NCBI GenBank assembly: GCA_018136815.1
Contig: CM030931.1
Span: forward strand, 3,522,111 to 3,586,110
Direction: 5' to 3'
DNA: 64,000 nt
Origin: Isochrysis galbana
Lineage: Eukaryota; Haptophyta; Isochrysidales; Isochrysidaceae
Below the pieces are notes generated by a model. The model searched no databases and was not told the origin of the DNA. It was given only the letters and a program-made list of their open reading frames with translations. Each line of letters opens with the position of its first letter. Position 1 is the first letter of the stretch. Below are positions 36,471 through 46,235 of this stretch, piece after piece. A program made the translations under genes and the position numbers.

Positions 36471-37090
36471 ATGGCCCCCAGGAAGCCCGCCAGCAAGCCC
36501 AAGCCGCCGAGGGGCCACTACACAGTCCATGCCCGCGATACGCGCGCAGAACAGCGGGCGCGCGTCGTCGAAGACGTGCGCAGAGCAGCCGCGCACTGCC
36601 ACTCGCACAGCGTTGGCGTAAGCATTTACAGAATGATTGAATCAATTGATCCAATCTTTGCTGATGAGATCAACCTCAACTTAGATGGCAAGCTTTGCCG
36701 ATGCAGGCTACTAGCTTGATGCTAGGAGGCGGCAAGCTTTTCCCAGCTTTTTGCTGCGCGGAGCGCGGAGCGCGCCCGAGCGTGCGGCGTGCGGGCGCGG
36801 GGGGTGCGGTCGGGGGGGGCGCGGGGGGCGCGGGCCGGCGCGAGGGGCGAAAGGGGGGGGGGGGTCGCAAGAGGACGCGGGAGTACTACTGTATTTATTC
36901 TAAGTGTACATATATACGTCGTAATGGGGCAATCTTTTTTAAGTTTTAAGATTGATCTTGCTGTCAATAGATGGACCAAGCTTTTGACCAAGCTTTGGTG
37001 TAAATCTGATCAATCATCAATCTCCATCTTTCCCAGATTCTGAGCAATCATTCGGTAAATGCTTACGTTGGCGTCAAGGCCGCGCTGGCA
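36471..37090. repeat. Foldback region with a repeated VSIYRMI segment
   Basis: A plus-strand frame from 36471 starts MAPRKPASKPKPPRGHYTVH and later reads RVVEDVRRAAAHCHSHSVGV then SIYRMIESI. On the opposite strand 37080-37020 reads NVSIYRMIAQNLGKMEIDD, so the two arms are an imperfect inverted repeat. A related VLEDVRRAAEH string lies at 48253-48285 after a second MAPR start at 47956. It is probably a transposable-element relic; the class is not recognised. Confidence 0.4.
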
Positions 37091-37167
37091 ACCGGGCATT
37101 TCCCGGAGGCAACGCGCGGCAAAGTGGCGTGGGAGCTGAAGAGGGGCACCTCTGATGACTGATAGAC

Positions 37168-37236
37168 GACTCCCTCGACTGGCAAAAAGCTTTCGACAGA
37201 GTGAGCTGGGAGTTTTACCACCTCGCCCTACATGGC
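37168..37236 (+). mobile_element. LINE reverse-transcriptase fragment
   Basis: The translation DSLDWQKAFDRVSWEFYHLA followed by LHG is the conserved catalytic-core start of LINE reverse transcriptases (D..KAFDR..W). No further RT blocks follow. Bases after 37230 are TATGCATATGC-type repeats. Confidence 0.75.
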
Positions 37237-38029
37237 ATATGCATATGCATATGCGTATATACAGTATACAGTGTATATTACACGGAGGACCTCCCACACA
37301 GCGTATCATACACCGGGCTGATTGACGTGCACACATGTATACGTATACACGTACACACACAGGGGCGGCAGCGCTGCGCGCGGCAGCGTGCGCGCAGCGC
37401 AGCGCAAGGGGTCCACAGGGCACACAGGCGCCCCTTCCGCTCCTGCTGCGCCGTTCGGCCCATGTCTCTACCTCTCTACAGCCCACAGCCACAGCCTAAT
37501 CTACACACCACACACACTCTATGTGTGCGTGCGTCTATCGATTTATATGCGAGTTTCTCGCTCACCCACTCCTGCTACACATACACTCTCATTCTCGCTC
37601 AGACACTCAGCACATTCATTTCATTTTAAACGGGACATCAAAACACGCAAACACACACGTAGCACTCTTAATTCAGCCACTAGTTAGTGCTAGGATGTAT
37701 GATGTCTGTGAGTCCTCATCGTCAGCCTGCTCATCCTCAGAGCCTTCTCCATTCTCTTCACCACTCTCCCACTCACATACATCCGCGGACCATCATCAGG
37801 CGTTTTGCAAACGCGTTTGCAAGTGCATCGACTCATGACAAAATACCAGTTTGTCGGACGTGATGTGAGATAGCCTCGATCTCGAGGCTGTCTTGATCTG
37901 ACCGTAGACGGATGACCAATTTCGTTCCGCTGGCGATGCTGCAGCTGGTTGAGCCAGAACTCTCATGGCAATGGAAGCAATGGTGGGCACATGATCTCCA
38001 TACGCATCCCACCAGGTGCTCGGATCCTA
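37237..38029. other. No gene recognised
   Basis: TATATAC and GTATACA repeats occur at 37237-37300, CA-rich runs near 37340-37365, and a 22-base inverted CTCGATCTCGAG core at about 37875. Bases 37831-37860 resemble the interior of the MITE at 45436-45465. Confidence 0.4.
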
Positions 38030-38350
38030 GGTGTCGTTCCGTCAATAGTGGGACATCAGTCGAATTGAGCGATCAAATGTCCACAGTTGTATTGTAGTTG
38101 TTTAACATTAGATCTTGTTAAAATTATAAGAGAGAGAGGCCGTCAAAGCTTCTTCGCTAATCACATCGGTGCATACCGTGCATGGGCACGGCGCGATGTG
38201 CATCGGTCCCCCCGCGGATACGCCGTGCGCGCGCATGTCAACCCGTTCCGTGTGTGTAGCCCCTGCGGCCCACAACTACGTAAACTGGCCATATACAACT
38301 GATCTGATCGCTCAATTCTACTGATGTCCCACTATTAACGGAACGACACC
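38030..38350. mobile_element. 320-bp foldback MITE
   Basis: GTGTCGTTCCGTCAATAGTG (from 38031) and the reverse complement of 38305-38347 (GTGTCGTTCCGTTAATAGTG, then GGACATCAG) form inverted ends of about 50 bases. The inner right half is included in the large inverted-repeat arm that follows, so this element was part of the palindrome when it formed or marks its edge. Confidence 0.65.
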
Positions 38351-38362
38351 TCACGAAATAAA

Positions 38363-38380
38363 TTCGTTACACGTCTTTAG
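38363..38380 (+). promoter_or_regulatory. TTCGTTACACGTCTTTAG motif, left arm
   Basis: It ends eight bases before the ATG of the membrane-protein gene at 38388, the best position for a promoter or leader role. It is identical to 8798-8815. Confidence 0.5.
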
Positions 38381-38387
38381 AGGCGAC

Positions 38388-38666
38388 ATGCCGATCTACC
38401 GTATCAGGAGCAAAAATGTATACGATGTTATTGGGCTTAAAAAGGCGATACAAATATTTCTTCTTGTGTCTTTGGTTATCATCTTCTTATCATTCGCCTT
38501 GACCGTGGCATTCTCGCAGCATTCAGACTTGGACTTCGCCATAAAGACTGGAATCGGGCTGTCAGTGGGCGTCGCACTGACCTTTCTTGTCTTCTTTACG
38601 TTGTGGAAAACGAAACAATGGCGTTTTAGCCTGCCGAAGGGTAAGGTCCTCAGCTCAAAAGGGTAG
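38388..38666 (+). CDS. Small two-helix membrane protein, left-arm copy
   Basis: The 92-residue product has a basic start (MPIYRIRSKN), hydrophobic helices at about 21-43 and 53-73, a short acidic loop between them, and a Lys-rich tail. No family is recognised. Codon use is A+T-richer than in host genes, and the gene is intronless, both virus-like. An identical copy faces it at 41174-40896. Confidence 0.55.
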   Translation: MPIYRIRSKNVYDVIGLKKAIQIFLLVSLVIIFLSFALTVAFSQHSDLDFAIKTGIGLSVGVALTFLVFFTLWKTKQWRFSLPKGKVLSSKG

Positions 38667-39340
38667 AATGAAGAAGATGAAAACTCAGCACGCGTAGCTG
38701 GGTAGTTATGTGCGAAAACGCTAAGCGGACACAAAACACCAGTTCACACTACAGACGTCCCTTCCTCCAGACACCTGAGCACAGACACTGTGGTCTATTT
38801 CCGTGACACAATCCTTGGTACCCAGCGAGCAGCATTTGCATGCACGCTAGTTCATCACGGTCGGTATCAAGCTGTTTTTGAAGAAAAGTAGACATCACGT
38901 GACATGGTCCTTCGTGCTCGGCTGCTTTGTGGCTCCTTTGTCCGCATACAGTGGAGTACCTCGGCGTGGCCGCGGAGCATGCTGCAAAGTCTCTCTGACT
39001 GTGACTTGGTCTGAAATATTCGCGGGGAAGGGGGCAGGAGGAAGGGGCTCCTCTGCTACACGTCTGTGCGCAAGCATCTGCGGAGACACCTGGTCCAGAA
39101 GAAACCTCCCTCCACTTGAGGTGTGGCATCGAGCGCATGGGCCGATTGAAGCATTTTGCGCTCAATCAGCGTGGCCCATGACCGATGTCGAGGAGGTCGG
39201 GTTGGATAACCCCCAAACCTCGTCTGTCCGAAGCTCCCTTTTGCGTCAACACTCATACATCCTCATCGATTTTGTGAGCCTGCCTTCCCAAGTGGTACCC
39301 TCTGAAATCTGAGTGGATGCCTGCCCCATGCCAACACAGT

Positions 39341-39358
39341 TTCGTTACACGTCATTAG
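39341..39358 (-). promoter_or_regulatory. TTCGTTACACGTCATTAG motif at ankyrin gene end
   Basis: One mismatch to the other copies. The ankyrin stop codon (39345-39347) lies inside the motif, so on this gene it sits at the 3' end. Confidence 0.5.
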
Positions 39359-40271
39359 CGACAATCGCTCGGATTAGAATTTGATGTACTTCAGAGTATC
39401 GCTGGTCTCTTATGCGCGTGATGATTGAACGCAATGGAGTTTGTAGATTGTTAGCCACGTTATTGACGTTCGCTCCTTGATCGATGAGAAACGCGACACA
39501 TTGCGCGTGACCACCCATCGCCGCAAGATGAAGAGGAGAATAACCGAGGCGATTTCGAAGATTAATAATTTCTGTATTGACAAGAAGTTCGACACACGCA
39601 AGGTGTCCTTTCTCCGCTGCCATATGCAATGGAGTGTTTTGATATACATACCCTTTAATGTTGACATCAGCTCCGCGTTCTATGAGAAAACTTACGCAGT
39701 CCGCATGGCCTTTCTGCGCCGCAATGTGAAGAGGAGTCTCGCCCCATTTGTTTTGTGCGTTAACATCTGACACATCTGTCAGCGTGGCTACAAGTTGGAT
39801 GTCACCATTCCTTGCTGCATGGTGCAGCGGCGTGTGTTGTGTACAATCTACAACAGTAGCAGTTGCTCCATGAGTTAACAAGAGTTGGACCGCTCTGTAG
39901 TCCATACGCCTAGTCGCCAAATCTAGCAACGTATCACCGCACGCCCCGTGTGGTTGATTAATACTAGTTGCATCTTGGAGCGAGTTCAAGACTATCCACA
40001 GTGACTTCAAGTTACCTACTAGAATGGCGCGTTTACCATAATCAATGAGGTCTTTATCGAATGCGTCTACTGTGAAAGTACTCAGTCGTTCAGAAAGCTT
40101 CTCTAATTGATGAAAATTGTCAATTCTGATTTTCAACCCTTTCGCGATATCCCTCAGACGCGGAGCGGCCCCAAGTAAAGATACCAGAGTAGCTCCTCCC
40201 AATTGTTCTAGTAGATCCGGAACCTCAACTACATCAAGTAGCGACACCTCCGAGTTTTCAGGTGACGACAT
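39345..40271 (-). CDS. Ankyrin-repeat protein in palindrome spacer
   Basis: The start at 40271 (MSSPENSEVSLLDVVEVPDL) is chosen where A+T-rich coding sequence begins; the frame runs on to 40424 only through a GC-rich ACGCC repeat. The protein has 308 residues. The first 110 are unrecognised, then about five ankyrin repeats follow: LLDLATRRMDYRAVQLLLTHG, TPLHHAARNGD, TPLHIAAQKGHADCVSFLIE, TPLHMAAEKGHLACVELLVN and SPLHLAAMGGHAQCVAFLID. It is intronless and intact. Ankyrin proteins with short N-terminal domains are abundant in giant viruses of algae as well as in hosts, so origin cannot be settled from this copy. Confidence 0.85.
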   Translation of the reverse strand: MSSPENSEVSLLDVVEVPDLLEQLGGATLVSLLGAAPRLRDIAKGLKIRIDNFHQLEKLSERLSTFTVDAFDKDLIDYGKRAILVGNLKSLWIVLNSLQDATSINQPHGACGDTLLDLATRRMDYRAVQLLLTHGATATVVDCTQHTPLHHAARNGDIQLVATLTDVSDVNAQNKWGETPLHIAAQKGHADCVSFLIERGADVNIKGYVYQNTPLHMAAEKGHLACVELLVNTEIINLRNRLGYSPLHLAAMGGHAQCVAFLIDQGANVNNVANNLQTPLRSIITRIRDQRYSEVHQILIRAIVANDV

Positions 40272-40895
40272 CGGTCGTGCATATAGTAGTTCAACATTTT
40301 TGCGGACACAAAACACCAGTTCCACACCGAGCGGACGAAGCGCGCACGACGCCGACACGCACGCCGCGTAGACAACGCCGCGTCGAGCGGGCGCGCACGA
40401 CGCCGACACAAACGCCGCGCGCACGACGCCCCCTCCGCCTCAGGACGACACAACTCAAGTGGAGGGAGGTTTCTTCTGGACCAGGTGTCTCCGCAGATGC
40501 TTGCGCACAGACGTGTCCTTCCTCCTGCCCCCTTCCCCGCGAATATTTCAGACCAAGTCACAGTCAGAGAGACTTTGCAGCATGCTCCGCGGCCACGCCG
40601 AGGTACTCCACTGTATGCGGACAAAGGAGCCACAAAGCAGCCGAGCACGAAGGACCATGTCACGTGATGTCTACTTTTCTTCAAAAACAGCTTGATACCG
40701 ACCGTGATGAACTAGCGTGCATGCAAATGCTGCTCGCTGGGTACCAAGGATTGTGTCACGGAAATAGACCACAGTGTCTGTGCTCAGGTGTCTGGAGGAA
40801 GGGACGTCTGTAGTGTGAACTGGTGTTTTGTGTCCGCTTAGCGTTTTCGCACATAACTACCCAGCTACGCGTGCTGAGTTTTCATCTTCTTCATT

Positions 40896-41174
40896 CTACC
40901 CTTTTGAGCTGAGGACCTTACCCTTCGGCAGGCTAAAACGCCATTGTTTCGTTTTCCACAACGTAAAGAAGACAAGAAAGGTCAGTGCGACGCCCACTGA
41001 CAGCCCGATTCCAGTCTTTATGGCGAAGTCCAAGTCTGAATGCTGCGAGAATGCCACGGTCAAGGCGAATGATAAGAAGATGATAACCAAAGACACAAGA
41101 AGAAATATTTGTATCGCCTTTTTAAGCCCAATAACATCGTATACATTTTTGCTCCTGATACGGTAGATCGGCAT
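40896..41174 (-). CDS. Small two-helix membrane protein, right-arm copy
   Basis: The protein is identical to the 92-residue product at 38388-38666, in opposite orientation. The TTCGTTACACGTC motif (41182-41199, reversed) precedes its start by seven bases, as in the left arm. Confidence 0.55.
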   Translation of the reverse strand: MPIYRIRSKNVYDVIGLKKAIQIFLLVSLVIIFLSFALTVAFSQHSDLDFAIKTGIGLSVGVALTFLVFFTLWKTKQWRFSLPKGKVLSSKG

Positions 41175-41181
41175 GTCGCCT

Positions 41182-41199
41182 CTAAAGACGTGTAACGAA
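41182..41199 (-). promoter_or_regulatory. TTCGTTACACGTCTTTAG motif, right arm
   Basis: The reverse-strand copy stands directly upstream of the right-arm membrane-protein gene. Confidence 0.5.
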
Positions 41200-41430
41200 T
41201 TTATTTCGTGAGGTGTCGTTCCGTTAATAGTGGGACATCAGTAGAATTGAGCGATCAGATCAGTTGTATATGGCCAGTTTACGTAGTTGTGGGCCGCAGG
41301 GGCTACACACACGGAACGGGTTGACATGCGCGCGCACGGCGTATCCGCGGGGGGACCGATGCACATCGCGCCGTGCCCATGCACGGTATGCACCGATGTG
41401 ATTAGCGAAGAAGCTTTGACGGCGGGGGGG

Positions 41431-41988
41431 AAGTCGATGTGCATACGCACGGCGTGCACAATGATTGCAAGCAATCACACGTGCTGCGCAAACGAAACAT
41501 CTAGTATATGGCTACTTTACGTTAATGTGGGCCTTAGGGAAAAAAGTTTCTATGCGCACGCACGGCGCCCTCGCGAGGGGGAAGTCGATGCGCATACGCA
41601 CGGCGTGCTCAATGATTGCAAGTAATCACATGTGCTGCGTAAACGAAACGCAATCACACTTTGTTCCGCCCGTCCTCCGCGCTCAGAGTCCCCCCGCGGA
41701 AAGAGTGAACGCACGGCGTGCACCTTCCTGGAAGTTGCTATGCGCACGCACGGCGCCCCGCGGGGGGGGAAGCCGATGTGCATACGCACGGCGTGCACAA
41801 TGATTGCAAGCAATCACACGTGCTGCGCAAACGAAACATCTCGTATATGGCTACTTTACGTTAATGTGGGCCTTAGGGAAAAAAGTTTCTATGCGCACGC
41901 ACGGCGCCCTCGCGAGGGGGAAGTCGATGCGCATACGCACGGCGTGCTCAATGATTGCAAGTAATCACATGTGCTGCGTAAACGAAAC
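41431..41988 (+). repeat. Two 219-bp units repeated at 339-bp spacing
   Basis: Bases 41431-41649 and 41770-41988 are near-identical. Each unit holds two versions of a 70-base block with CATACGCACGGCGTGC, AATGATTGCAAG and ACGTGCTGCGCAAACGAAAC, so four sub-units occur in all (from about 41431, 41580, 41770, 41920). They begin eight bases after the right palindrome arm. Confidence 0.85.
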
Positions 41989-42236
41989 ACGGCGACTTTA
42001 TTTTAAAAAAAAGTTTCTATACACAGCCTTGTTTTGTACCAATATTGTTCATAACTTAAAAGAAAACAGATTGTGGTCCTCTTTTGACGGAACGCGACTT
42101 CTCCCTTGCGCCTCTCTCTCCCGAGCGCCGAGCGCTCCTTCCTAACCACGAACTAGACGAAGGCCCCCACGCTCCACGCTGTACCGCGTGCCGCTGTGCT
42201 TGTATGTGGTTTGTGGCCCGTCGAAGAGGGGATGAG

Positions 42237-42298
42237 AAGGTGCAACTCGAGGTTCCCTTTTGCCAACAAAACAACCAAACCTGAGGTTGCAGCCTCTT
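42237..42298. repeat. GGTGCAAC...GTTGCAGCC hairpin repeat, copy 2
   Basis: Same termini as 22061-22111, with an 8-base longer loop (TTTTGCCAACAAAACAACC). Confidence 0.65.
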
Positions 42299-42914
42299 GC
42301 TTGGGGATGGGGGATGGAGGATGGATTATGGTTATGGATTAGAGCATTGTCAATGCATTGTGCATTGCGCTGGCGAGCGAGGGCCAGGGCGTGCGATACC
42401 TGGCCCTCGGCCGGGGCGCGGCCGAATGAAGCAGAGGCCGAAGAGGGCCTCAATCTCTATCTCTATCTCTATTCTCTATCTACTTCAAGCGCCGCGCCGG
42501 CGCGGGGCGGAAATGGAAATCGTCATCGTCGTAGCCGATTACTGCCCTTCGCCATTCGAAATTGCGGGCTGGGCAGTACTTTACTCTTTACTCCAATACC
42601 GGGAGAATTGGAGTTCAAGTTGCACCTTGTCCATTCACAACCACAATACACGAAAAGTTAGAGACGTGCCCTATTCTCTATCCTCTCTTGGCGCTCTATT
42701 GCCAAGAAGTGCCCCCTCGCCGCACGAAAAGAACCAACCGCATATGGTCTAGAACGAAGCTCCCCACTGATTATGCATTGCACACCACCACCTCGCGTGG
42801 AACGCCTTCCTATCGCATGTGCGCACTCACATGTGACGCACAAAACAAAGTTTTCCCCTGCACAATGCACAAAATCGTGTCGTTGTCCACCAAATGCACA
42901 TCAACCACACAGAC
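42299..42914. other. No gene recognised
   Basis: TCTATCTCTATCTCTATTCT repeats lie near 42452-42478. The rest is the 3' flank of the minus-strand gene that follows. Confidence 0.4.
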
Positions 42915-43550
42915 TCAATATTTGAGCCAAGGAGGTCTGAGATTGTATTCCTCCATGAACTCCTTGTGTTCGACCTTTGTTGGTCGGACAAGCTGCGGTT
43001 GCCTCCGCCGTTCGGGCCGCTCGGGCCACTCCCACTCATAGTTGGTCTCCTCTTCAGGCACCTTCACATCACGTTCAGGTGGGTAAAAGGCAGGTGAAGA
43101 CTGTGGCCGGCTAAATGCCTGCTGACGCAGGTCCCCGTAGGTGTGATTTCGAGCGACGAGATATGACTCCCGGTCCGGCTTCCCGAAAGCGAGGTGCGTG
43201 GTTGTATTGAGTGAGTCCTTGTCATCCTCGGCACTGGTCGAGATGCAGATGGAGGACTTGTAATTCTTTGCCCAGCATTTGAGGTTCTCCTCCGTAGGCT
43301 CCGGCGGAAAGTTGAGCATCAGTGCCTGGGGATTGGAACCGTTCGAATCGGCCGTGACGATCTTCCGTTTCCCGAAGGCTGACTTGCCTGCGGTTCCCCC
43401 ATTGAGCGTACCCCCAAATGGCAAGTGGCCGCCCGTGTCGAGGTGTGGGGGCACAGCGCCGGGGGCGGTGGATAGGAGGCGCGACTCGGCCTCCAGAATG
43501 GTGTCCGCCATCGACTTGGGCTGTCCACCCCGCTTCCAGTCCGCTGTCAT
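42915..43550 (-). CDS. Unrecognised 211-residue protein, intronless
   Basis: The frame starts MTADWKRGGQPKSMADTILE and ends EEYNLRPPWLKY. It is hydrophilic, with no signal peptide or membrane helix, a Gly/Pro-rich first third, then NFPPEPTEENLKCWAKNY, a segment THLAFGKPDRESYLVARNHT, an acidic WEWPERPERRR and a conserved-looking end. Evenly spread Pro and aromatic residues of this sort occur in small axonemal microtubule-associated proteins, but I cannot name a family, so this remark is speculative. Frame quality and base composition argue for a real gene. Confidence 0.6.
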   Translation of the reverse strand: MTADWKRGGQPKSMADTILEAESRLLSTAPGAVPPHLDTGGHLPFGGTLNGGTAGKSAFGKRKIVTADSNGSNPQALMLNFPPEPTEENLKCWAKNYKSSICISTSAEDDKDSLNTTTHLAFGKPDRESYLVARNHTYGDLRQQAFSRPQSSPAFYPPERDVKVPEEETNYEWEWPERPERRRQPQLVRPTKVEHKEFMEEYNLRPPWLKY

Positions 43551-45177
43551 CGCTCTACTCTTTGTGTGTGAGCGACGAAGGGTACCCTAGGCTGGCGGAT
43601 GGCAGTTGCCCGGTATGGCGTGCCACGCACAGCAACACAAGGCCGTTTCGCTACAGTCTCGCTCGCTCGAGAGACTTGGCTGCCTGCCCGACGAGATTAA
43701 AGTTATACTAGTAGGAGGGGAGAGAAAGACGGGGAGTTAGCCACCTGGCGAGGAGAAGGAAGTGATCGTTTCTCTCGCCCCAGATATATGTATGTGGAGA
43801 GCCAACATGTGAAACGTGAAACACAGAATCAGTGAGTTTCTACGGAGGGCAAATACATATGAGTTTGGCTGAGTTTCTAGGAGAGGCAGTCGGGGCCGCA
43901 GGCCCCGGCGTGAGGTGATGGTAAAGCGGTCGGGGCCGAAGGCCCCGGACACCGTGAAGCGTGAAGAGGCCGGGGCCGCAGCTGCGAAGCCCATTTTCCC
44001 CGCCAACCGCCAAAACCCCACACCCACACACCCACACCCCACTGGCCACTGGCCACTGGTCAGCCGCTCCAAGAATAATAGCAATCGAATACATCCCAAG
44101 TCCAAGTCCCAAGTCCCAAGTCCCAAGTCCCAAGGAGAAGAAACAACTAAGTTTATACTTGGTTGCCCCATGGGGGGGCACGAGCCCCCCCCTCTCTCCA
44201 CTCCTCCCCTGCCATGGGGGAGGAACCACTCATCCTCCTGGCACGCCTGATGGCTTGCCAGGAGGCCACTGCCCTGCTGACCCACTCTCTCCCTGGCAGG
44301 CACGCCTGCCTCGCGCGTCCTAGCCTGTCGTGGCCAGCCCATCGCTCCAACCCCCCCTCCCCCCCTGGTCGACAGGCAGACAGGTGCAGAGTGGGGGCCC
44401 CAGAGGCCCAGGAGCGCCAACGAGGGAGAGGCAGGGGAGGCCAGGGCCCAGCCCCAGCCTCCTCTGTCCCCTGAGCTGGCCTCCAGGAGCCTCCAGGGGC
44501 CGCCAGAGGGCAGGCAGCTGCAGGCCTGCCGCAGGCGCGCCATCGCGCGTGCCGCAGGAGAGGGGAGAGAGAGCGCGGAGAAGGGGGTGGGCGGAGCGAG
44601 ACCTCCGCTCACCGAAAAATTGGTAAGTCCCGCACCTGTTTACAGGATAAGTCGGGACAGAGTCGGCCGCCCACTCGGAGACACAGGAGGAAGGGGAGGA
44701 AAGATCACCGGGGGGAGGCGCGGGCCACCGGACCATATCTAAGCTCTTCACCCCTATCCCCCTAGTAGTGCACGGGGGGAGCCGCCTTATGGCGGGGGGA
44801 GAAGGGCCGGGGGAGTGGGGGTGTAGAAAGTATACTACGTGCTACGTGTACGTGTAGTAGGTAGTGGATCCATTCGCCGCGAGTGCGGTAAGAATATTAG
44901 AAGGTTTTTTTCCCCAAGGAGAAGAAACAAAATAGTTGAGAGTTTGCGCGTCGCCACACGACGCACGACCACGACCCTCCTGCTACACATTCACACATTA
45001 CATACCACTCACACCGCACACCGCACAACAAACACATGACACACGACGCACGACGCACACTTTAGACTTTAGACCTCAGACGAGCTATTTTTTGACGATC
45101 TCATTGCTGGGAGCCGCATTCTCATCGCCGACCCAATCATCTTCTGCATCGTTGTCGTCGTCGCTCTCCCGCTTCAC
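43551..45177. repeat. Simple-repeat-rich intergenic region
   Basis: Three GGGGCCGNAGGCCCCGG hairpins lie at 43888-43980, CCACTGG tandem at 44039-44060, and CCCAAGT heptamers (about five) at 44097-44133. Bases 44160-44420 resemble the G-run start of the 7.35-kb repeat. Long ORFs here are low-complexity. No gene is recognised. Confidence 0.5.
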
Positions 45178-45642
45178 TAGGGCAGTCAAACAGTTTTTTT
45201 ATTAGGGATAAAAAATGACCATCTCACGGTTGTTGAGGAATTTTCAGGAATTTTTGAAGTTCCCAATACACCCAACTAGCACATATCCGGGCCCAATTGA
45301 GACCCAGACCTCCCCCTTGGGCCCCCACAACAAAACGTAACCAAATATTGACGAAAGACGCTAAAGTCACTTTAGACTTCACTACATCTGGCGGCGCCCA
45401 ACCCGCATTTTGCACTGTGCGCTACGCGTGTGCATGGACTCATGACAATACACCAATTTATCCGCGGTCTAGTGGCTCAATCAAGCGTGGGGGCGAGGGG
45501 GGCGGTAAAACCGACCATTTTCCTCGGCAACTTTTCGTGGAGGCAGGTAAGCCCCCAGGAGTTTTTTTATGGGCTTGGGGGGACGGTCAAAAATGCCGTC
45601 CCCCGCATGTTAGTAGTTATAAATCACTGTTTGACCGCCCTA
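45178..45642. mobile_element. MITE, 465 bp with TA at both ends
   Basis: The left end TAGGGCAGTCAAACAGT (45178-45194) and right end ACTGTTTGACCGCCCTA (45626-45642) are inverted repeats with one mismatch, each starting with TA, the target duplication typical of Tc1/mariner-type elements. No transposase is encoded. Other termini of the same family: 21911-21927, 50447-50459 (reversed), 54568-54583. Confidence 0.75.
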
Positions 45643-46235
45643 ATGTTGGGTGGTGACGATTGAACGCTTCTCGCCAGAGGGGGGGGCGAGTTCGAATTGC
45701 CCTTCGACCCTCCACAAAAGTGTTGCACCTTCTGAGCGGACCAACACACGCAAAGGGAAGAGTCCCTGAAATGAAGGGTTGCGAGTTGCCCTTCGACCCT
45801 CGAATTGTGGGTGCTGCTATAATTTTATACCAAAATGAAAATGAGGGAGTGGAGCGGTGAAAAAAACTGGACCACAAGTTGCACCTTCTTAGCAGCAACA
45901 AGCGCTAGCAGCAACAAGATCGACCGAAGCGCAGCTCACGCGAGGGCCAGGGTCAAGGGCCGTCACCTTGAGCTGACACCAAACTAACACGTGGAGCTGG
46001 CTTGGCCGCCGCGTAAGTGGAATTGACACTGGCACAAGAAGAGAGCTCATAGTCATGTGCTATGTACAAAGGCAAGAGATGGTGAGATTGTAGGGTAAGG
46101 GTAATTTCTACATGGGATGTGGGGCAAAAGGGACGAAGCATTTTGGCCTCGGCCACATTGATTCCAAACAAGAAAGATGGCATTTCAAGAAGAAGATTCA
46201 TGTGGGCGCTTGCCCACAAATCGCGAGTTGCGGGA
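45643..46235. other. Intergenic, no gene recognised
   Basis: A GCGAGTT...GCCCTTCGACCCTC string occurs twice (45687-45713 and 45780-45804). The end is the 3' flank of the RING-LRR gene. Confidence 0.4.

Larger units (their letters stand above)
38139..39120 (+). repeat. Large inverted repeat, left arm
   Basis: The arm (982 bases) is the reverse complement of 40454-41423 (970 bases). The 12-base length difference is accounted for by one insertion near 39049-39060 in the left arm. The encoded 92-residue protein is identical in both arms. The 1333-base spacer holds the ankyrin gene. Confidence 0.9.
40454..41423 (-). repeat. Large inverted repeat, right arm
   Basis: Reverse complement of 38139-39120 apart from a 12-base deletion near 40514. 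Beyond 41423 the sequence changes to the tandem units at 41431-41988. Confidence 0.9.

Noticed and set aside
36471-36719. MAPRKPASKPKPPRG... ORF as a host gene
   Set aside because: It is an inverted-repeat partner of 37020-37080 and related to a relic at 48 kb, so a mobile-element remnant is more likely.
40272-40424. N-terminal extension of the ankyrin ORF
   Set aside because: It is GC-rich tandem repeat with abrupt composition change; the ATG at 40271 starts the coherent coding sequence.
38388-41174. Firm assignment of the palindrome genes to an integrated giant virus
   Set aside because: No capsid, ATPase, polymerase or other hallmark gene is in the window; composition and motif sharing are only suggestive.
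45660-45720. tRNA-like GAGTTCGAATTGC near 45690
   Set aside because: A B-box-like string without an A box or pairing stems; it is part of a short local repeat.
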